Positions 38,517 to 49,266 of a stretch of DNA of 64,000 nt are shown here, piece after piece (within the stretch, counting starts at the first letter, position 1; every line of letters begins with the position of its first letter). The position numbers were made by a program, and so were the translations under genes. Source of the stretch: Candidatus Omnitrophota bacterium (GTDB lineage Bacteria; Hinthialibacterota; Hinthialibacteria; Hinthialibacterales; Hinthialibacteraceae). The notes beneath the pieces were generated by a model. That model was given only the letters and a program-made list of their open reading frames with translations, was not told the DNA's origin and made no database searches. The stretch spans positions 39,565-103,564 of the forward strand of contig JBFMBP010000130.1 of NCBI GenBank assembly GCA_040755155.1, read 5' to 3'.

Positions 38517-40400
38517 TCACTCATCTCCCCTCAGTGCCTTCTCCAGAATTTGATAGGTTCGATTCACCATCGGCCGAGGGTCGGTCAACAGTCCGGCGGC
38601 GGTGAGGGCATTGTCGAAAATCTGCTCCGCCGCCAGTTTGAGAAACTCATCGTCTCCCTTTTCCCGGCGCTTCGCCAGCTGAACCATGATGGGATGATGG
38701 GAATTGATTTCGAGGTTTTTGCGTCCGATGGCGGCGAAATCTTTGTTGACCGATTGCATGATCCGCTGCATTCCCGACGTCATTCCCGCATCGACGTTGA
38801 CCACAATGGCGGGGCTGTCTACCAGCCGCTTCGATTCGCGTACGGAATCCACGCGATCCCCCAAAACAATTTTAAACCAGCCAGTCAGCGAATCGACTTC
38901 GTCCCTCGTCAACTCGTCCTTTTGTTCCTCTTCCGGCTTTGGCGGCGCATCGGGCAAGTCCAAATCGGCTTGATCGGCGGGGATGATCTTCTTGCCGTCG
39001 AATTCGTGGATGGCGTTGAGCACGAAATCGTCGATGGGATCGAAAACGTAGAGCGCTTCCAAATCCCGCTGCCGAAACGCTTCCATATAGGGGCTGTTCT
39101 GGATGGCGTCCCGGCTGGGGCCGTTAACGTAATAGATATTGTTCTGCCCCGCTTTCATACGAGCGGCGTAATCGGCCAGGGAAATCAGTCGTCCCGGCGC
39201 CTCTTTCGACGATTCGAAGCGCAGCAGCGGATTCAACTCTTCCCGGTATTCGTAATCCCGCGCCGCGCCTTCTTTGAGAAAGACGCCGAAAGTTTTCCAG
39301 AAGGTTTGATAATTCTCCGGATTGGACGAGGCTTCCTCAGCCAAGAATTTGAGAAAGCGGGTTGCGATTACTTTGCGCAATTTGCGCACTAGCGCGTTGT
39401 CTTGCAGCGTCTCGCGGGAGATGTTGAGCGGCAAATCCTCGCTGTCGACGACGCCCTTCACGAACCGCAGCCATTCTGGAAGGATCGCCTCGCTATGCTG
39501 TTGAATCAAAACTTTCCGGCAGTAAAGATTTACGCCCGGATCCAGCCGCCCGAATCCGAAACTCTCAAAATTGCTTTTGGGAACGAAGAGAAGCGAATGG
39601 ATTTGCAACGGAACGTCGGCGGAAAAATGAAAACGGTAGAGCGGTTCGTCATGGTCGTTGGCGACGAACTTGAAAAATTCCGCATATTCCTCGTCTTTCA
39701 CCTCGTTCTTATTGCGCGTCCATATCGCCTGGATGGTATTGACCGTCTTGCCGTCGAGAACGATAGGGAAGGGAACAAAATTGGAATATTGCTTGACGAT
39801 GCGTTCGATCGCAGGGACGGAAGCGAATTCCTCCGCCTCCTCCCGCAATTCCAAAACGATCTTGGTTCCTCGCTTCAAATTCTCGGCGGGAGAAATGACG
39901 TATTCGCCCATGCCGTCCGATTCCCACAGCCAGCCCTCCGCATCCGGCTTATAAGATCGCGTGTAAACGCGCACGTTTTTAGCCGCCATGAACGAAGAGT
40001 AGAAGCCCACTCCAAATTGTCCGATCAATTGCGCGTCCTTGGCCGTCGCATCTGCATGGCGTTGGAGAAAATCCCGCGTACCGGAATGGGCGATGGTTCC
40101 GAGATTGCGGATCAATTCTTCTTCCGTCATGCCGATGCCCGAATCGGCGATCGATATCGTTTTCGCCTTCGCATCGACATCGATCCGGATTTCCAACGGC
40201 AGATCGGGATCGGCGGCGTCAGGATTCAGCAATTTTTCGTACCTGATTTTTTCGAGAGCATCGGCGGCGTTGGAAATCAACTCCCGCACGAATATTTCCC
40301 GATTCGTATACAGCGAATGAATTACGATATCGAGAACCTGCTTCACTTCCGCTTGAAAAGAATGGGATTCTCTTTTTTCCGAGCGTTCGGCGTCTGTCAT
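38517..40400 (-). CDS. htpG: Molecular chaperone HtpG (Hsp90)
   Basis: 627 residues. An ATP-driven chaperone dimer in the cytoplasm. N-terminal GHKL motifs are clear: ELISNAADALEKIRY, IADSGIGMT and GQFGVGFYSSFM. The middle domain has the catalytic-loop arginine region LPLNISRETLQ, and the C-terminal dimerisation domain ends at 38517. The start at 40400 is preferred to 40406 because GAGG then has a 6-base spacing. No CIRCE operator is seen upstream. Confidence 0.96.
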   Translation of the reverse strand: MTDAERSEKRESHSFQAEVKQVLDIVIHSLYTNREIFVRELISNAADALEKIRYEKLLNPDAADPDLPLEIRIDVDAKAKTISIADSGIGMTEEELIRNLGTIAHSGTRDFLQRHADATAKDAQLIGQFGVGFYSSFMAAKNVRVYTRSYKPDAEGWLWESDGMGEYVISPAENLKRGTKIVLELREEAEEFASVPAIERIVKQYSNFVPFPIVLDGKTVNTIQAIWTRNKNEVKDEEYAEFFKFVANDHDEPLYRFHFSADVPLQIHSLLFVPKSNFESFGFGRLDPGVNLYCRKVLIQQHSEAILPEWLRFVKGVVDSEDLPLNISRETLQDNALVRKLRKVIATRFLKFLAEEASSNPENYQTFWKTFGVFLKEGAARDYEYREELNPLLRFESSKEAPGRLISLADYAARMKAGQNNIYYVNGPSRDAIQNSPYMEAFRQRDLEALYVFDPIDDFVLNAIHEFDGKKIIPADQADLDLPDAPPKPEEEQKDELTRDEVDSLTGWFKIVLGDRVDSVRESKRLVDSPAIVVNVDAGMTSGMQRIMQSVNKDFAAIGRKNLEINSHHPIMVQLAKRREKGDDEFLKLAAEQIFDNALTAAGLLTDPRPMVNRTYQILEKALRGDE

Positions 40401-40550
40401 TTTCATCCTCGCAATCTTTCACCGCCGCAAACCGTTGCGGCTTTGGCGGATTGTATTTATCTTTCATAGATATTTTAGAGTTGAGGCGTCTATTATAAAG
40501 TCTGTTGAAAATCTGGTACGATGGTTTAGGAAAGTGGCGGAAAGGAAAAA

Positions 40551-40590
40551 GTGGTGGGCTACGCTTCGCTTTGAGCCCACCCTACCCAAC
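40551..40590 (+). repeat. REP-like hairpin, copy 7
   Basis: Best-formed copy: GTGGGCT and AGCCCAC arms around ACGCTTCGCTTTG, then CCTACCC. It lies 40 bases upstream of the rhamnosidase start. Confidence 0.65.
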
Positions 40591-40630
40591 TTCGCCTTGC
40601 CTTTGCCACCCGAGCTTTAGGAGAATAATC

Positions 40631-43600
40631 ATGCTGCGATGCTTCTTCGCTTTTTTCACCTCTTTTTTCTTGACAATGAATCTCCAGGCCGCTTCTATGA
40701 ATGCGCCTGGCCATCTTGCTTGCGAGTACTTAACCAATCCCATCGGACTGGGCGAAACCTCCCCGCGGCTCAGTTGGAAGCTCGACGATCTCCGGCGCGG
40801 CGCTTGTCAAACCGCCTATCAAATCCTTGTCGCTTCTGATCCTCAGCGCCTTCAGCCAGGCCAGGCGGACGCTTGGGACAGCGGCAAAGTCGATTCGGAT
40901 CAATCCATCCAAATCGTTTACGGCGGCAACCCTCTGAGCTCCGGCGCCGCGTATTATTGGAAAGTGCGCGTTTGGGACAAGAACGGCGAACCGTCTCCTT
41001 TCAGCGAAACCGCCTTTTGGCGTATGGGTCTGCTTAATCCTTCCGATTGGAAAGCGCAATGGATCGGCCTTCCCGGCTTGCTCAAAGACAATATCCCCGC
41101 CCATCTTGGCTATCATAGCCAACTCGAAAAAAACGCGGGTACGCCCAAATGGGTCATGATCGATCTGGGCGAATCCAAAGCCGTCGACGCCGTCAATCTC
41201 CTCGGCGTTCGTCCCTTCTACTATTCCTCGCAGCCGGGCTTTCTATTTCCCGTCCGTTACCGGATCGACGTTTCCAATGATTGCAATTTCGCCGATTTCA
41301 AAACCGTCGCTGACGAAACCGCCGCCGACGTTCCCAATCCCGGTGAAAAAGTGCGTCATTATGGATTCGAATCCTGCCCAGGCCGCTATGTTCGCCTCTA
41401 TGTAATCAAATTGGCGCGCCGCGACGCTGATAATTGCGCCTTCGCTCTTGCAGAGATGGAAGTTCTTGCGGACGGGGTTGTGATTTCAAAAGGCAGCAAA
41501 GCCTCCGCACTCGATTCCATCGAATCCGGCGAATGGGCGTTAAGCCATCTCAACGACGGCGTCGTCGAAGCTCGCCGCGTTCAACACGCGCAGCCAGGTC
41601 CCAGCCCTATACTGCGTAAAACCTTCAAAATTCCCGCCGCTCCGAAAACCGCTACTCTTTACGCTTCCGCTTTGGGTTTATATGAAATTCATATTAACGG
41701 AAAGCGGGTGGGCGAAAATATTCTTGCTCCCGAATGGACTGATTACGCCCAACGCATTCAATACCAAGCTTATGACGTTTCTTCCTTATTGACAAAAGGC
41801 GATAACGCCGTCGGCGCTCTTCTCGGCGAAGGATGGTATGCGGGTCTGGTTGGCCTCATGTCGCCCCGTCAGTACGGGCGGCAATTAGGTTTACTATTGC
41901 AACTCGAAGTGGAATGCGAGGATGGCTCCAAGCAAATCATCGTCTCCGATCCCTCTTGGAAAGCTAGCGATAACGGCCCTATTCGCGGTTCGGATATCAT
42001 TCGCGGCGAGACCTATGACGCCCGCCTGGAAATACCGAGATGGGACAAAGCGGACTTCGACGACGCCCAATGGATTCCGGTTCAAACCATAACCGGCGTT
42101 CAAGCCGAACTCTCCGCCCAGCCCAACGAACCCATCCGTATTACTCAACTTATTCAGCCCCGCCAACTTTCCGAACCCGCGCCCGGCGTCTACGTCTTCG
42201 ATCTGGGGCAAAACATGGTAGGCTGGAGCCGCCTCAAAGCGCATGGCGATGTTGGAACGAAAATCCAATTGCGCCACGCTGAAGTGCTGCAACCCGACGG
42301 CAACGTTTACACGGACAACTTGCGGGGAGATTTTCAACGCGACGTTTATATCTTCAACGGCGGCGAATCGGTTTTAGAACCTCACTTCACCTATCACGGC
42401 TTCCGCTACGTCGAAGTTACCGGCCTTCCTTATAAACCCGATCCGAACGACCTGACTGGCTGCATCTTTTATTCCGCCGCCCCCCTCAACGGCCAATTCG
42501 AATGCTCCGATCCTCTATTGAATCAACTCATGAGCAACATCGTCTGGACGCAGCGGGGCAACATGCACAGCACGCCCACCGACTGCCCTCAGCGCGACGA
42601 ACGTCTTGGATGGATGGGCGACGCCCAGGTTTTCTCTCAAGCCGCCTGCTTCAACATGAATATGGCCGCTTTCTTTACGAAATGGCTGCGAGACGTTCGC
42701 GAAGCCCAATCGGACGATGGCCGCTTCTCCGATTTCTCCCCAAACCCCTCCAAGTCGAATGGCGCCTTCTTAGCCTCTCCCGCCTGGGCCGACGCCGGAG
42801 TCATCGTTCCTTGGCGCATGTACGAAAACTACGGCGACGTCCGCATTCTGGAGCGCCATTTCGACGCCGCCCGCCGTTGGGTGGAATACGTCCGCCTCCA
42901 CAGCCCCGGACTCATCTGGAGCGACGGGCGCGGCAACGATTACGGCGACTGGCTCAACGGCGACACGCTGATTCTGGACGGCTGGCCCAAGAAAGGCGCC
43001 GACATCCCCCGCGAAATCCTCGCCACGGCGTTTTTCGCCCACTCCACGGATATTCTCTCTAAAATGGCAAAAGTCATCGGCAAAGAGAAAGAAGCGCAGG
43101 AGTACGGAAAATTAGCCCAAGAGATCAAATCGGCCTTTTGCCAAAAATATCTCCAGCCGGATGGCCGCATTGAAAGCAATACTCAGAGCGCCTATGCCCT
43201 AGCGCTTCATTTCCGCCTCATCCCCGATTCCCTGCGCGAAGCCGCTCTGCGCCATCTGCTGGAAGGAATTGAAACCTACAGCGGACGCCTTTCCACCGGC
43301 ATCCAAACCACCAACCGTATGATGTTGGAATTGGCGGACGAGGGACGCTCCGACATCGCCTATCGACTTCTCACGAGCCGCGAAATCCCCTCGTGGGGCT
43401 ATATGATCGATCATGGCGCAACCACGATTTGGGAGCGCTGGGACGGCTGGGTGGATGGCCGGGGCTTCCAAAACAAGGGAATGAATTCCTTCAACCATTA
43501 CGCCATCGGCGCCGTCGGCGAATGGATGTACCGCTGCATCGCTGGAATCAATCCCGATCCCGAAATCCCCGCCTTCAAGCGCTTCATCCTCCACCCGCGC

Positions 43601-43885
43601 TTCGGCGGCGGACTTACTTGGGCCAAGGCTAAATTCGATTCTCCCTACGGCGAAATATCCAGTTCCTGGAAAATCGAAAACGGCGTCTTCGCTTACGACG
43701 CCGTAGTTCCGCCCAATAGCGAGGCGATCGTCTACATCCCCGCCTCCGATGTTTCCGAAGTAAAGGTAAGCGGGAAATCAATCAAGGATCGGAAGGATAT
43801 TCATTTCTTAGAGATGAAAGATGGTTGCGTTGTATTATCTGTTAAGGCGGGAAGTTATCGTTTTGAGGTGAAATTTGCAAAGTAA
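40631..43885 (+). CDS. Secreted alpha-L-rhamnosidase (GH78)
   Basis: 1084 residues. The ATG at 40631 follows AGGAG with a 7-8-base spacer and begins a signal peptide (MLRCFFAFFTSFFLTMNLQA). N-terminal beta domains (PRLSWKLDD, YYWKVRVWD) contain an inserted F5/8-type carbohydrate-binding stretch near residues 170-290. Then come ALGLYEIHINGKRVG, VFDLGQNMVGW and the catalytic (alpha/alpha)6 barrel with TDCPQRDERLGWMGDAQ near 650, where Glu is the acid, and TTIWERWDGW. It removes terminal rhamnose from plant or microbial polysaccharides. It stands alone. Confidence 0.95.
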   Translation: MLRCFFAFFTSFFLTMNLQAASMNAPGHLACEYLTNPIGLGETSPRLSWKLDDLRRGACQTAYQILVASDPQRLQPGQADAWDSGKVDSDQSIQIVYGGNPLSSGAAYYWKVRVWDKNGEPSPFSETAFWRMGLLNPSDWKAQWIGLPGLLKDNIPAHLGYHSQLEKNAGTPKWVMIDLGESKAVDAVNLLGVRPFYYSSQPGFLFPVRYRIDVSNDCNFADFKTVADETAADVPNPGEKVRHYGFESCPGRYVRLYVIKLARRDADNCAFALAEMEVLADGVVISKGSKASALDSIESGEWALSHLNDGVVEARRVQHAQPGPSPILRKTFKIPAAPKTATLYASALGLYEIHINGKRVGENILAPEWTDYAQRIQYQAYDVSSLLTKGDNAVGALLGEGWYAGLVGLMSPRQYGRQLGLLLQLEVECEDGSKQIIVSDPSWKASDNGPIRGSDIIRGETYDARLEIPRWDKADFDDAQWIPVQTITGVQAELSAQPNEPIRITQLIQPRQLSEPAPGVYVFDLGQNMVGWSRLKAHGDVGTKIQLRHAEVLQPDGNVYTDNLRGDFQRDVYIFNGGESVLEPHFTYHGFRYVEVTGLPYKPDPNDLTGCIFYSAAPLNGQFECSDPLLNQLMSNIVWTQRGNMHSTPTDCPQRDERLGWMGDAQVFSQAACFNMNMAAFFTKWLRDVREAQSDDGRFSDFSPNPSKSNGAFLASPAWADAGVIVPWRMYENYGDVRILERHFDAARRWVEYVRLHSPGLIWSDGRGNDYGDWLNGDTLILDGWPKKGADIPREILATAFFAHSTDILSKMAKVIGKEKEAQEYGKLAQEIKSAFCQKYLQPDGRIESNTQSAYALALHFRLIPDSLREAALRHLLEGIETYSGRLSTGIQTTNRMMLELADEGRSDIAYRLLTSREIPSWGYMIDHGATTIWERWDGWVDGRGFQNKGMNSFNHYAIGAVGEWMYRCIAGINPDPEIPAFKRFILHPRFGGGLTWAKAKFDSPYGEISSSWKIENGVFAYDAVVPPNSEAIVYIPASDVSEVKVSGKSIKDRKDIHFLEMKDGCVVLSVKAGSYRFEVKFAK

Positions 43886-44044
43886 GAGGCTGGAGCGGAA
43901 ATGATGAAATTCTAATTGCTTTAACACCGATTTCCACAGAGCTCTGCCAACCATAGAATTCCATAAGGAAGAGCGATACTAATCCAGTCAAAATCAATGT
44001 ATTATATCATTTACTCTCTCTTGCCAGTAGCAAAATTCTGGCGC
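43886..44044. other. Short spacer before the McrC-HerA relic
   Basis: AT-rich spacer between the rhamnosidase and the convergent relic; no hairpin terminator found. Confidence 0.3.
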
Positions 44045-44755
44045 TTAAAATATAGTATTTACGGTTATAACATCCCTTGATTTTTCAGAATAGACATAGA
44101 AATTTCTCGTTCCAAGTTTTGAAACATCTTGTCCGTAGCCGCCCTTTTGCTGGATAAGTTCTTCGATCGTTTGAATAGCGGCGGGGGAATTGGCTTGGCC
44201 GTAAATTTGGTTCGAGCAGTTGGCTACAATATTATGATCGATGGACTTGGGGGTTTGGGTGGAAAAGATTAGTCCCAAACCGTACTTTCTCGCTTGCGCC
44301 GCCAGGCGGATCAGACTTTCTTTGCAAGGAGTCGATTTCCCCGAAGGAGCGAAATCCTTGGCTTCGTCAATCGCGAGCAGTCCCTGCAAAGGCTTATTGG
44401 CGGAAGCCGGATTTTTCTTAATCCAGGTAAACAACGTCATCGCCCGTTGATTCATAAATTCCAGTTGAGTTTCCATGCTGGGCAATCCGATAAAATAAAT
44501 CTGATATACATATCCGCTGCGCAAGGTCTCTTCTCTGTACTATCCGCGTGAAAAGATAGAGGTGAACTTCGTATCGATAATGATCCGGCTGCCTTCAATT
44601 ATATTGCTCAATACAATATCGATGCGCAAGGAGGGACGTATTTTATCGATGAATGATGTCTTCCTTTCGATGAGCCGCCCAACATTTTTCCCTGCATCAA
44701 CGCGCCATTCTGATCTAGCGAGAACAATATCGTAGAAGCCAGCGGCTTCCTTTTC
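44045..44755 (-). pseudogene. McrC-HerA fusion relic
   Basis: One minus-strand frame. 44755-44543 encodes the C-terminal nuclease part of an McrC-like protein (FYDIVLARSEW, IDKIRPSLRIDIVLSN, SRIIIDTKFTSIF), ending at TAG 44540-44542. The same frame resumes with YREETLRSGYVYQIY, still McrC-like. It then switches to FIGLPSMETQLEF, LLAIDEAKDFAPSG and KYGLGLIFSTQTPKSIDH, the C-terminal part of a HerA-type DNA-translocating ATPase without its P-loop. So a deletion fused two genes and a stop interrupts the product. Upstream McrC sequence (to about 44835) is out of frame or lost. Not functional as read. Confidence 0.7.
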
Positions 44756-44835
44756 TTATAACCGTCCGATCCACGCGATATCTCTATCCGGCAATGATCT
44801 ACAGGATTCTTTTCAACTCCTTTGGAGTTCATCGA

Positions 44836-47800
44836 TCAGGAAATATCCAATACTTGGCGAACAGAGGCGGCCAACATCTCCTCCGAGAAGGGTTTCTGGA
44901 TGAAATGAATGCCGCTCTCCAAAATACCGCTATGAGCGATTACGTTCGCTGTATAACCGGACATGAACAGGCATTTCAGATCCGGCTTGATCGAAAGCAA
45001 CCGTTCGGCTAGTTCGCGGCCGCTCATCTTCGGCATCACTACATCGGTGATTAAAAGGTCAATATCGTTTGTAGTTGTTTCAGCCAAGCGAATGGCCTCC
45101 TTCGGCGTATTTGCGGCAAGCACCGTATAACCCAATTCTTCGAGCATTCGTCTACCGATATCAAGAATCATGACATCGTCTTCGATAAGGAGAATCGTTT
45201 CCTTGCCTTGTTGCGGCGCTACCTCTACATGAGCCGCCGAGTGGGGAAGAACATCGCCTGCATACCGGGGCAGGTATATGCGGAATGTCGTTCCATGCCC
45301 CGGCTCACTGTATACATTGATAAAACCGCCGTTTTGCTTAACCGCTCCGAATACGGCCGGCAGACCCAGTCCAGTTCCTTTGCCTAACTTTTTGGTGGTG
45401 AAGAAAAGCTCGAAGATTTTCGATAGAGTATCTTTGTCCATTCCGCAACCGTCGTCGCTCACCGCCAGAAGAACGTATTCGCCAGGGATGGATCCCACAT
45501 GGCTGGCGCAGTAGGCTTCATTGAATTCTGTGTTCGACGTCTCGAAGATGATCTTTCCTACGCCAGCAATCGCATCGCGGGCGTTGACTGCCAGATTGAC
45601 CAGAATCTGGTCGAGCTGGGATGGATCGATTTTTATCCAATAGAGGTTTTGGCCCGGCATCCAGACCAAGCTGATGTCCTCGCCGACCAATCGCTGGATC
45701 ATCTTCATTATGTTCGAAACGGCGTTATTCAAGTCCAGCGCCGTGGGGCTGACTGTCTCTTTGCGGGCGAAAGCCAACAATTGGCGGGTCAATGAGGCAG
45801 CCCGGTCGGCAGTTTTTTTAATTTCTTGAATATCCATTCGGGTTATATGGTCTTTTGGAAGTGCGCGCAAGACCAGGTCGCCGTATCCGCGAATGGCCAT
45901 AATGATATTATTGAAATCGTGCGCCACGCCGCCCGCCAGCCGGCCCACCGCCTCCATTTTCTGGGCTTGGCGGAATTGTTCTTCCAATACCTTTCGTTCC
46001 GTGTTGTCGAATATATAGGAGCGAATTTCAACCAGTTCTCCCCGATCGTTAAAGATTCCTATATTATTTTCGATCATATAAACGGGATTGCCATCCATTC
46101 GACGAAGTTCTTTTTCGATGCCGAACAGTTCTTTTTTTTCCTGAAGCAATTGCAAGAAATTCTCGCGGGCTTTTGGATCTTGGTAGAACAGAGCGATATT
46201 GGTTGCAAGGGCTTCTTCTTTGGATGGGATTCTGAATATTTTTAAATACGCTGGATTGCAGTCTACGATACGTCCATCAACCGACGAAATTAATACTCCT
46301 GTCAAATCTTGCTCGAAGAATTGGCGATAGCGTTCTTCACTTTGACGCAGCGTCTCTTCCGCCTGCTTCCGTTCGGTGATATCTTGAATAGTACCGATGG
46401 AGTGGATCGGCGTTCCCTCCGAGTTGTAAAAGGTTTCACACTGTTCGTGCACGAATTTAATACGGCCGCCCTTCATCAGCAAGCGGAGATCAACGCTATA
46501 GGGCGCATGGTTCTTCAAGGAATCGGCGTAGGCTTTCTCTACCCGAGGTCGGTCTTCCGGATAAATCCTCTCTAAAAATGCTTCATTAGTTCCATCGAAC
46601 TCGCCTGGATCTATTTCAAAAATTCGATAAACCTCATTAGACCAAAGAAGTTGATTTTCAACCAGGTTTAAATCCCAACTCCCGATCTTGGCTATCCGTT
46701 GGGCTTCGGCCAACAACATCTCGCTCTGCCATAATTTCTCCTCCGCCCGCTTGCGTTGCGTAATGTCAAGTACGATGGAGTGAAGAAAAATTTTCCCTTT
46801 CGATTGAATTTTACTGCTATATACTTCGACATCACGGATAGAACCATCCGCTATTTTATGGCGAAATTCGAAGGGAGTGCATTTCCCTGAAAGAACTTTA
46901 TCCATCTCAAGTTGCATCCGGTCGGGTGGAAGAGTATTGATCTCTTGGATCTTCATTTGTTTAAGCCGCTCGCGAGACCATTTGTAGAATATTGCGGCGG
47001 CTTCATTGGCGTCGACGATATTCCCGGTTTCCGGATCGACAATCAGTTTAATGGCCGCGTGTTTTTCAAATAGATTTCGAAAAAGCTCTTCGCTCTCCTG
47101 CAATGCGGTTTCGGCCATCTTGCGCTCGGTGATGTCCGAACCGACGCTGAACATCTCGACCGTGTTTCCATTCTCATCCTTAATGGCTTTATTGGTCCAG
47201 GCAATCCAGACTTTTCTTCCGTCCCTGCAGACGTTTTGGTTAATATTATTCGTGTACAACTCCGGGTGTTCAATCATACCGTTGAACATATCAACCAGAT
47301 TTCGACCCGACTCATCCCGCTCCTCGACGATGGTTCCCATGATTGGTTTTCCCAGAATTTCCCGCTCGCTAAAACCGAAGAACGATTGTCCAAACTCATT
47401 CAGGAACGTAATCGCTCCCTCTCGATTCCACCTCAAAATGATGCTGTTCGCATTCTGAACCAGTTCCCGGTACTTGGCTTCACTGGCATGCAGCGCATCC
47501 TCATACTGTTTTTTTTCGGTAATGTCGTGGACGATGGCGTAGAGAAAATTCTTGCCGCTTAGGAGTATCGGGCCGATATACACTTCCACGTCTCGAATTT
47601 CTCCATTGGCCAGGCGGTGGCGGAGTATTTCGTGTTTCTGGCTGCCCGACTTCGCCGTTTGCAAAATAGCCAATATGGCTTCTGGCGGAAGCGTGCAGAA
47701 ATCCTTGACTTTTTTGGTTTTAAAGGTATCGATGTCATATCCGTAATAGGCGCACGCCGCCGGATTGGCATCGACGATCTCGGCGGTATCCGGATCCGCA

Positions 47801-48261
47801 ATCAACATCACGGCAAAATTGTCTTTGAATAGGCTCTGATACCGGCTTTCCGCTTCCGCCTTTGCCTTGCGAAGGCGGGCGCTCTCCAACGCGTTCTGCG
47901 CCGCGAAACGAAGACGCTTGTAATGTTGGGGTTTTTTGACGATATAATCATCCAAACCCAATTTCATGGCGTTGACCGCTATCTCTTCGTTACCCGTACC
48001 CGTAAACATGATGACGGGGCAATTGGGATAGCGGGATTTCACTTGCTGCAGAACGGTCAATCCATCCGTCCAGAGAAGAGAAAAGTCGGTAATCACAAGG
48101 TCAAAATCTGGATTGTTCAAAGCGTCTCGCAACGATCTTTCATCGCCGATCTGGAATGCAACAAGAGTCGGAAATTGTTTTTTTAGTTCCTGGAGCGCAA
48201 GGACGCGATCGTTGGGATTGTCATCCACCAAGAGAATGCGTACCGATTCATTTGCATTCAT
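44836..48261 (-). CDS. Hybrid sensor histidine kinase, REC-PASx5-HisKA-HATPase-REC
   Basis: 1141 residues. N-terminal receiver ([23 protein letters not shown]). About five PAS domains separated by DITERK-type ends follow. Then a HisKA domain with the phospho-His in [11 protein letters not shown], a HATPase domain ([30 protein letters not shown]), and a C-terminal receiver ([33 protein letters not shown]). No membrane helix, so a cytosolic sensor. The start at 48261 has AAGGA 8 bases upstream. It appears intact although its neighbours are broken. Output partner unknown. Confidence 0.93.
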   Translation of the reverse strand: MNANESVRILLVDDNPNDRVLALQELKKQFPTLVAFQIGDERSLRDALNNPDFDLVITDFSLLWTDGLTVLQQVKSRYPNCPVIMFTGTGNEEIAVNAMKLGLDDYIVKKPQHYKRLRFAAQNALESARLRKAKAEAESRYQSLFKDNFAVMLIADPDTAEIVDANPAACAYYGYDIDTFKTKKVKDFCTLPPEAILAILQTAKSGSQKHEILRHRLANGEIRDVEVYIGPILLSGKNFLYAIVHDITEKKQYEDALHASEAKYRELVQNANSIILRWNREGAITFLNEFGQSFFGFSEREILGKPIMGTIVEERDESGRNLVDMFNGMIEHPELYTNNINQNVCRDGRKVWIAWTNKAIKDENGNTVEMFSVGSDITERKMAETALQESEELFRNLFEKHAAIKLIVDPETGNIVDANEAAAIFYKWSRERLKQMKIQEINTLPPDRMQLEMDKVLSGKCTPFEFRHKIADGSIRDVEVYSSKIQSKGKIFLHSIVLDITQRKRAEEKLWQSEMLLAEAQRIAKIGSWDLNLVENQLLWSNEVYRIFEIDPGEFDGTNEAFLERIYPEDRPRVEKAYADSLKNHAPYSVDLRLLMKGGRIKFVHEQCETFYNSEGTPIHSIGTIQDITERKQAEETLRQSEERYRQFFEQDLTGVLISSVDGRIVDCNPAYLKIFRIPSKEEALATNIALFYQDPKARENFLQLLQEKKELFGIEKELRRMDGNPVYMIENNIGIFNDRGELVEIRSYIFDNTERKVLEEQFRQAQKMEAVGRLAGGVAHDFNNIIMAIRGYGDLVLRALPKDHITRMDIQEIKKTADRAASLTRQLLAFARKETVSPTALDLNNAVSNIMKMIQRLVGEDISLVWMPGQNLYWIKIDPSQLDQILVNLAVNARDAIAGVGKIIFETSNTEFNEAYCASHVGSIPGEYVLLAVSDDGCGMDKDTLSKIFELFFTTKKLGKGTGLGLPAVFGAVKQNGGFINVYSEPGHGTTFRIYLPRYAGDVLPHSAAHVEVAPQQGKETILLIEDDVMILDIGRRMLEELGYTVLAANTPKEAIRLAETTTNDIDLLITDVVMPKMSGRELAERLLSIKPDLKCLFMSGYTANVIAHSGILESGIHFIQKPFSEEMLAASVRQVLDIS

Positions 48262-48325
48262 GATTTGTTTCCTTTTTATCGATTGAGGCTTCTGCAAAAT
48301 TCATAAAATCCGCTTTTAAATTCTC

Positions 48326-48577
48326 CCCCCAAACTTGGGGGGAGTTATACCAGTCTGCGTTAGGATTGTTGTTTATAAGTTCCCTCGCCCTCTGGGAGAG
48401 GGTTAGGGTGAGGGTATAGTAAGTCTAATAATATCAACCCTCACCTAACCTCTCCCAATCTTGGGAGAGGAATTTTAAAATCGACAAATTCAAAGCAGTT
48501 TGGTATTAGAGGGGGGTTGATTATGTTATACTTAAAGCAACCCCCTCCTAACCTCCCCCAGGCTTTGGGGAGGAATA
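48326..48577. repeat. Nested inverted-repeat block
   Basis: CCCCCCAAACTTGGGGGG, CCCTCTGGGAGAGGG, CTCTCCCAATCTTGGGAGAG and CCTCCCCCAGGCTTTGGGGAGG follow one another. TTATACCAGTCTGC (about 48346) recurs inverted as GCAGTTTGGTATTA (about 48493), and GGGTTAGGGTGAGGG recurs inverted as CCCTCACCTAACC. It resembles palindromic repeats dispersed in many genomes. No coding potential. Confidence 0.6.
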
Positions 48578-48601
48578 ATGGAATTTTACAAGCAGCTCGA
48601 T

Positions 48602-49249
48602 TCAAAAAAGATCGGGTTTTTCGTTCAGGTTCGTCCAGTATTGTCCGACTGTTTTCATCATGGATACAAAAGCATGAAAGTTGGCAGGTTTGACCAGATA
48701 GGAGTTGACTCCCAGATCGTACGCCCGGTTAATATCCGATAACGAGGCCCGGCCTCCAGTAGCGATGTAATTCTCGGAATACTCTTTCATGAGGGACAGT
48801 GGATAAACGCCACCCCGAGCTTTTCGAAGCGCTTCTTCATTGATATCGGTCGCGTAGATCCGGCAACGGCTGTAAATTTCTTCTTCCTCCAGCAGAATGG
48901 CTAATGAATAAGCCTCCTCGCCGGTGGAACATCCAGCCGTCCACAAGCGAACGAACGGATAAGTCCGCAAAATCGGTACGACCTCCGAACGGAACGAACG
49001 ATAGAAATCGGGATCGCGAAACAGGGAGGTTACGTTGACAGTTACAGCATAAATGAACCGTTGCATCGCTTCCATATCGCAAAGTATTTTTTCATGCAAT
49101 TCGGGAATTGAACTCAATTTCTCGTCGCGGATTATGTTTCCGATACGGCGCCGCAACGAAGACGGCGCATAATCCCGGAAATCGTAACCGGCGCGTTCGT
49201 AGACGGTTTCCAACAAGGAGGAGATTTCTCGATCGTCGAGTTTATTCAT
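48602..49249 (-). pseudogene. cheR: Truncated CheR fused to a receiver-domain tail
   Basis: 215 residues. Residues 1-170 are the N-terminal and SAM-binding parts of a CheR methyltransferase (YDFRDYAPSSLRRRI, VTVNVTSLFRDPDFY, VRLWTAGCSTGEEAYSLAI, YATDINEEAL). After ENYIATGGRASL the CheR sequence stops, before its NVLIYF-type motif, and continues as SDINRAYDLGVNSYLVKPANF, the last 45 residues of a receiver domain. The junction is near 48739. A deletion of the rest of cheR and the intervening DNA is the simplest cause. Start at 49249; the frame is open upstream to 49357 but overlaps the kinase remnant. Confidence 0.75.
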
Positions 49250-49266
49250 AACCTTGACTGATTCCT

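Noticed and set aside
39402-40469. 355-codon plus-strand frame opposite htpG
   Set aside because: Shadow of htpG, which is certain.
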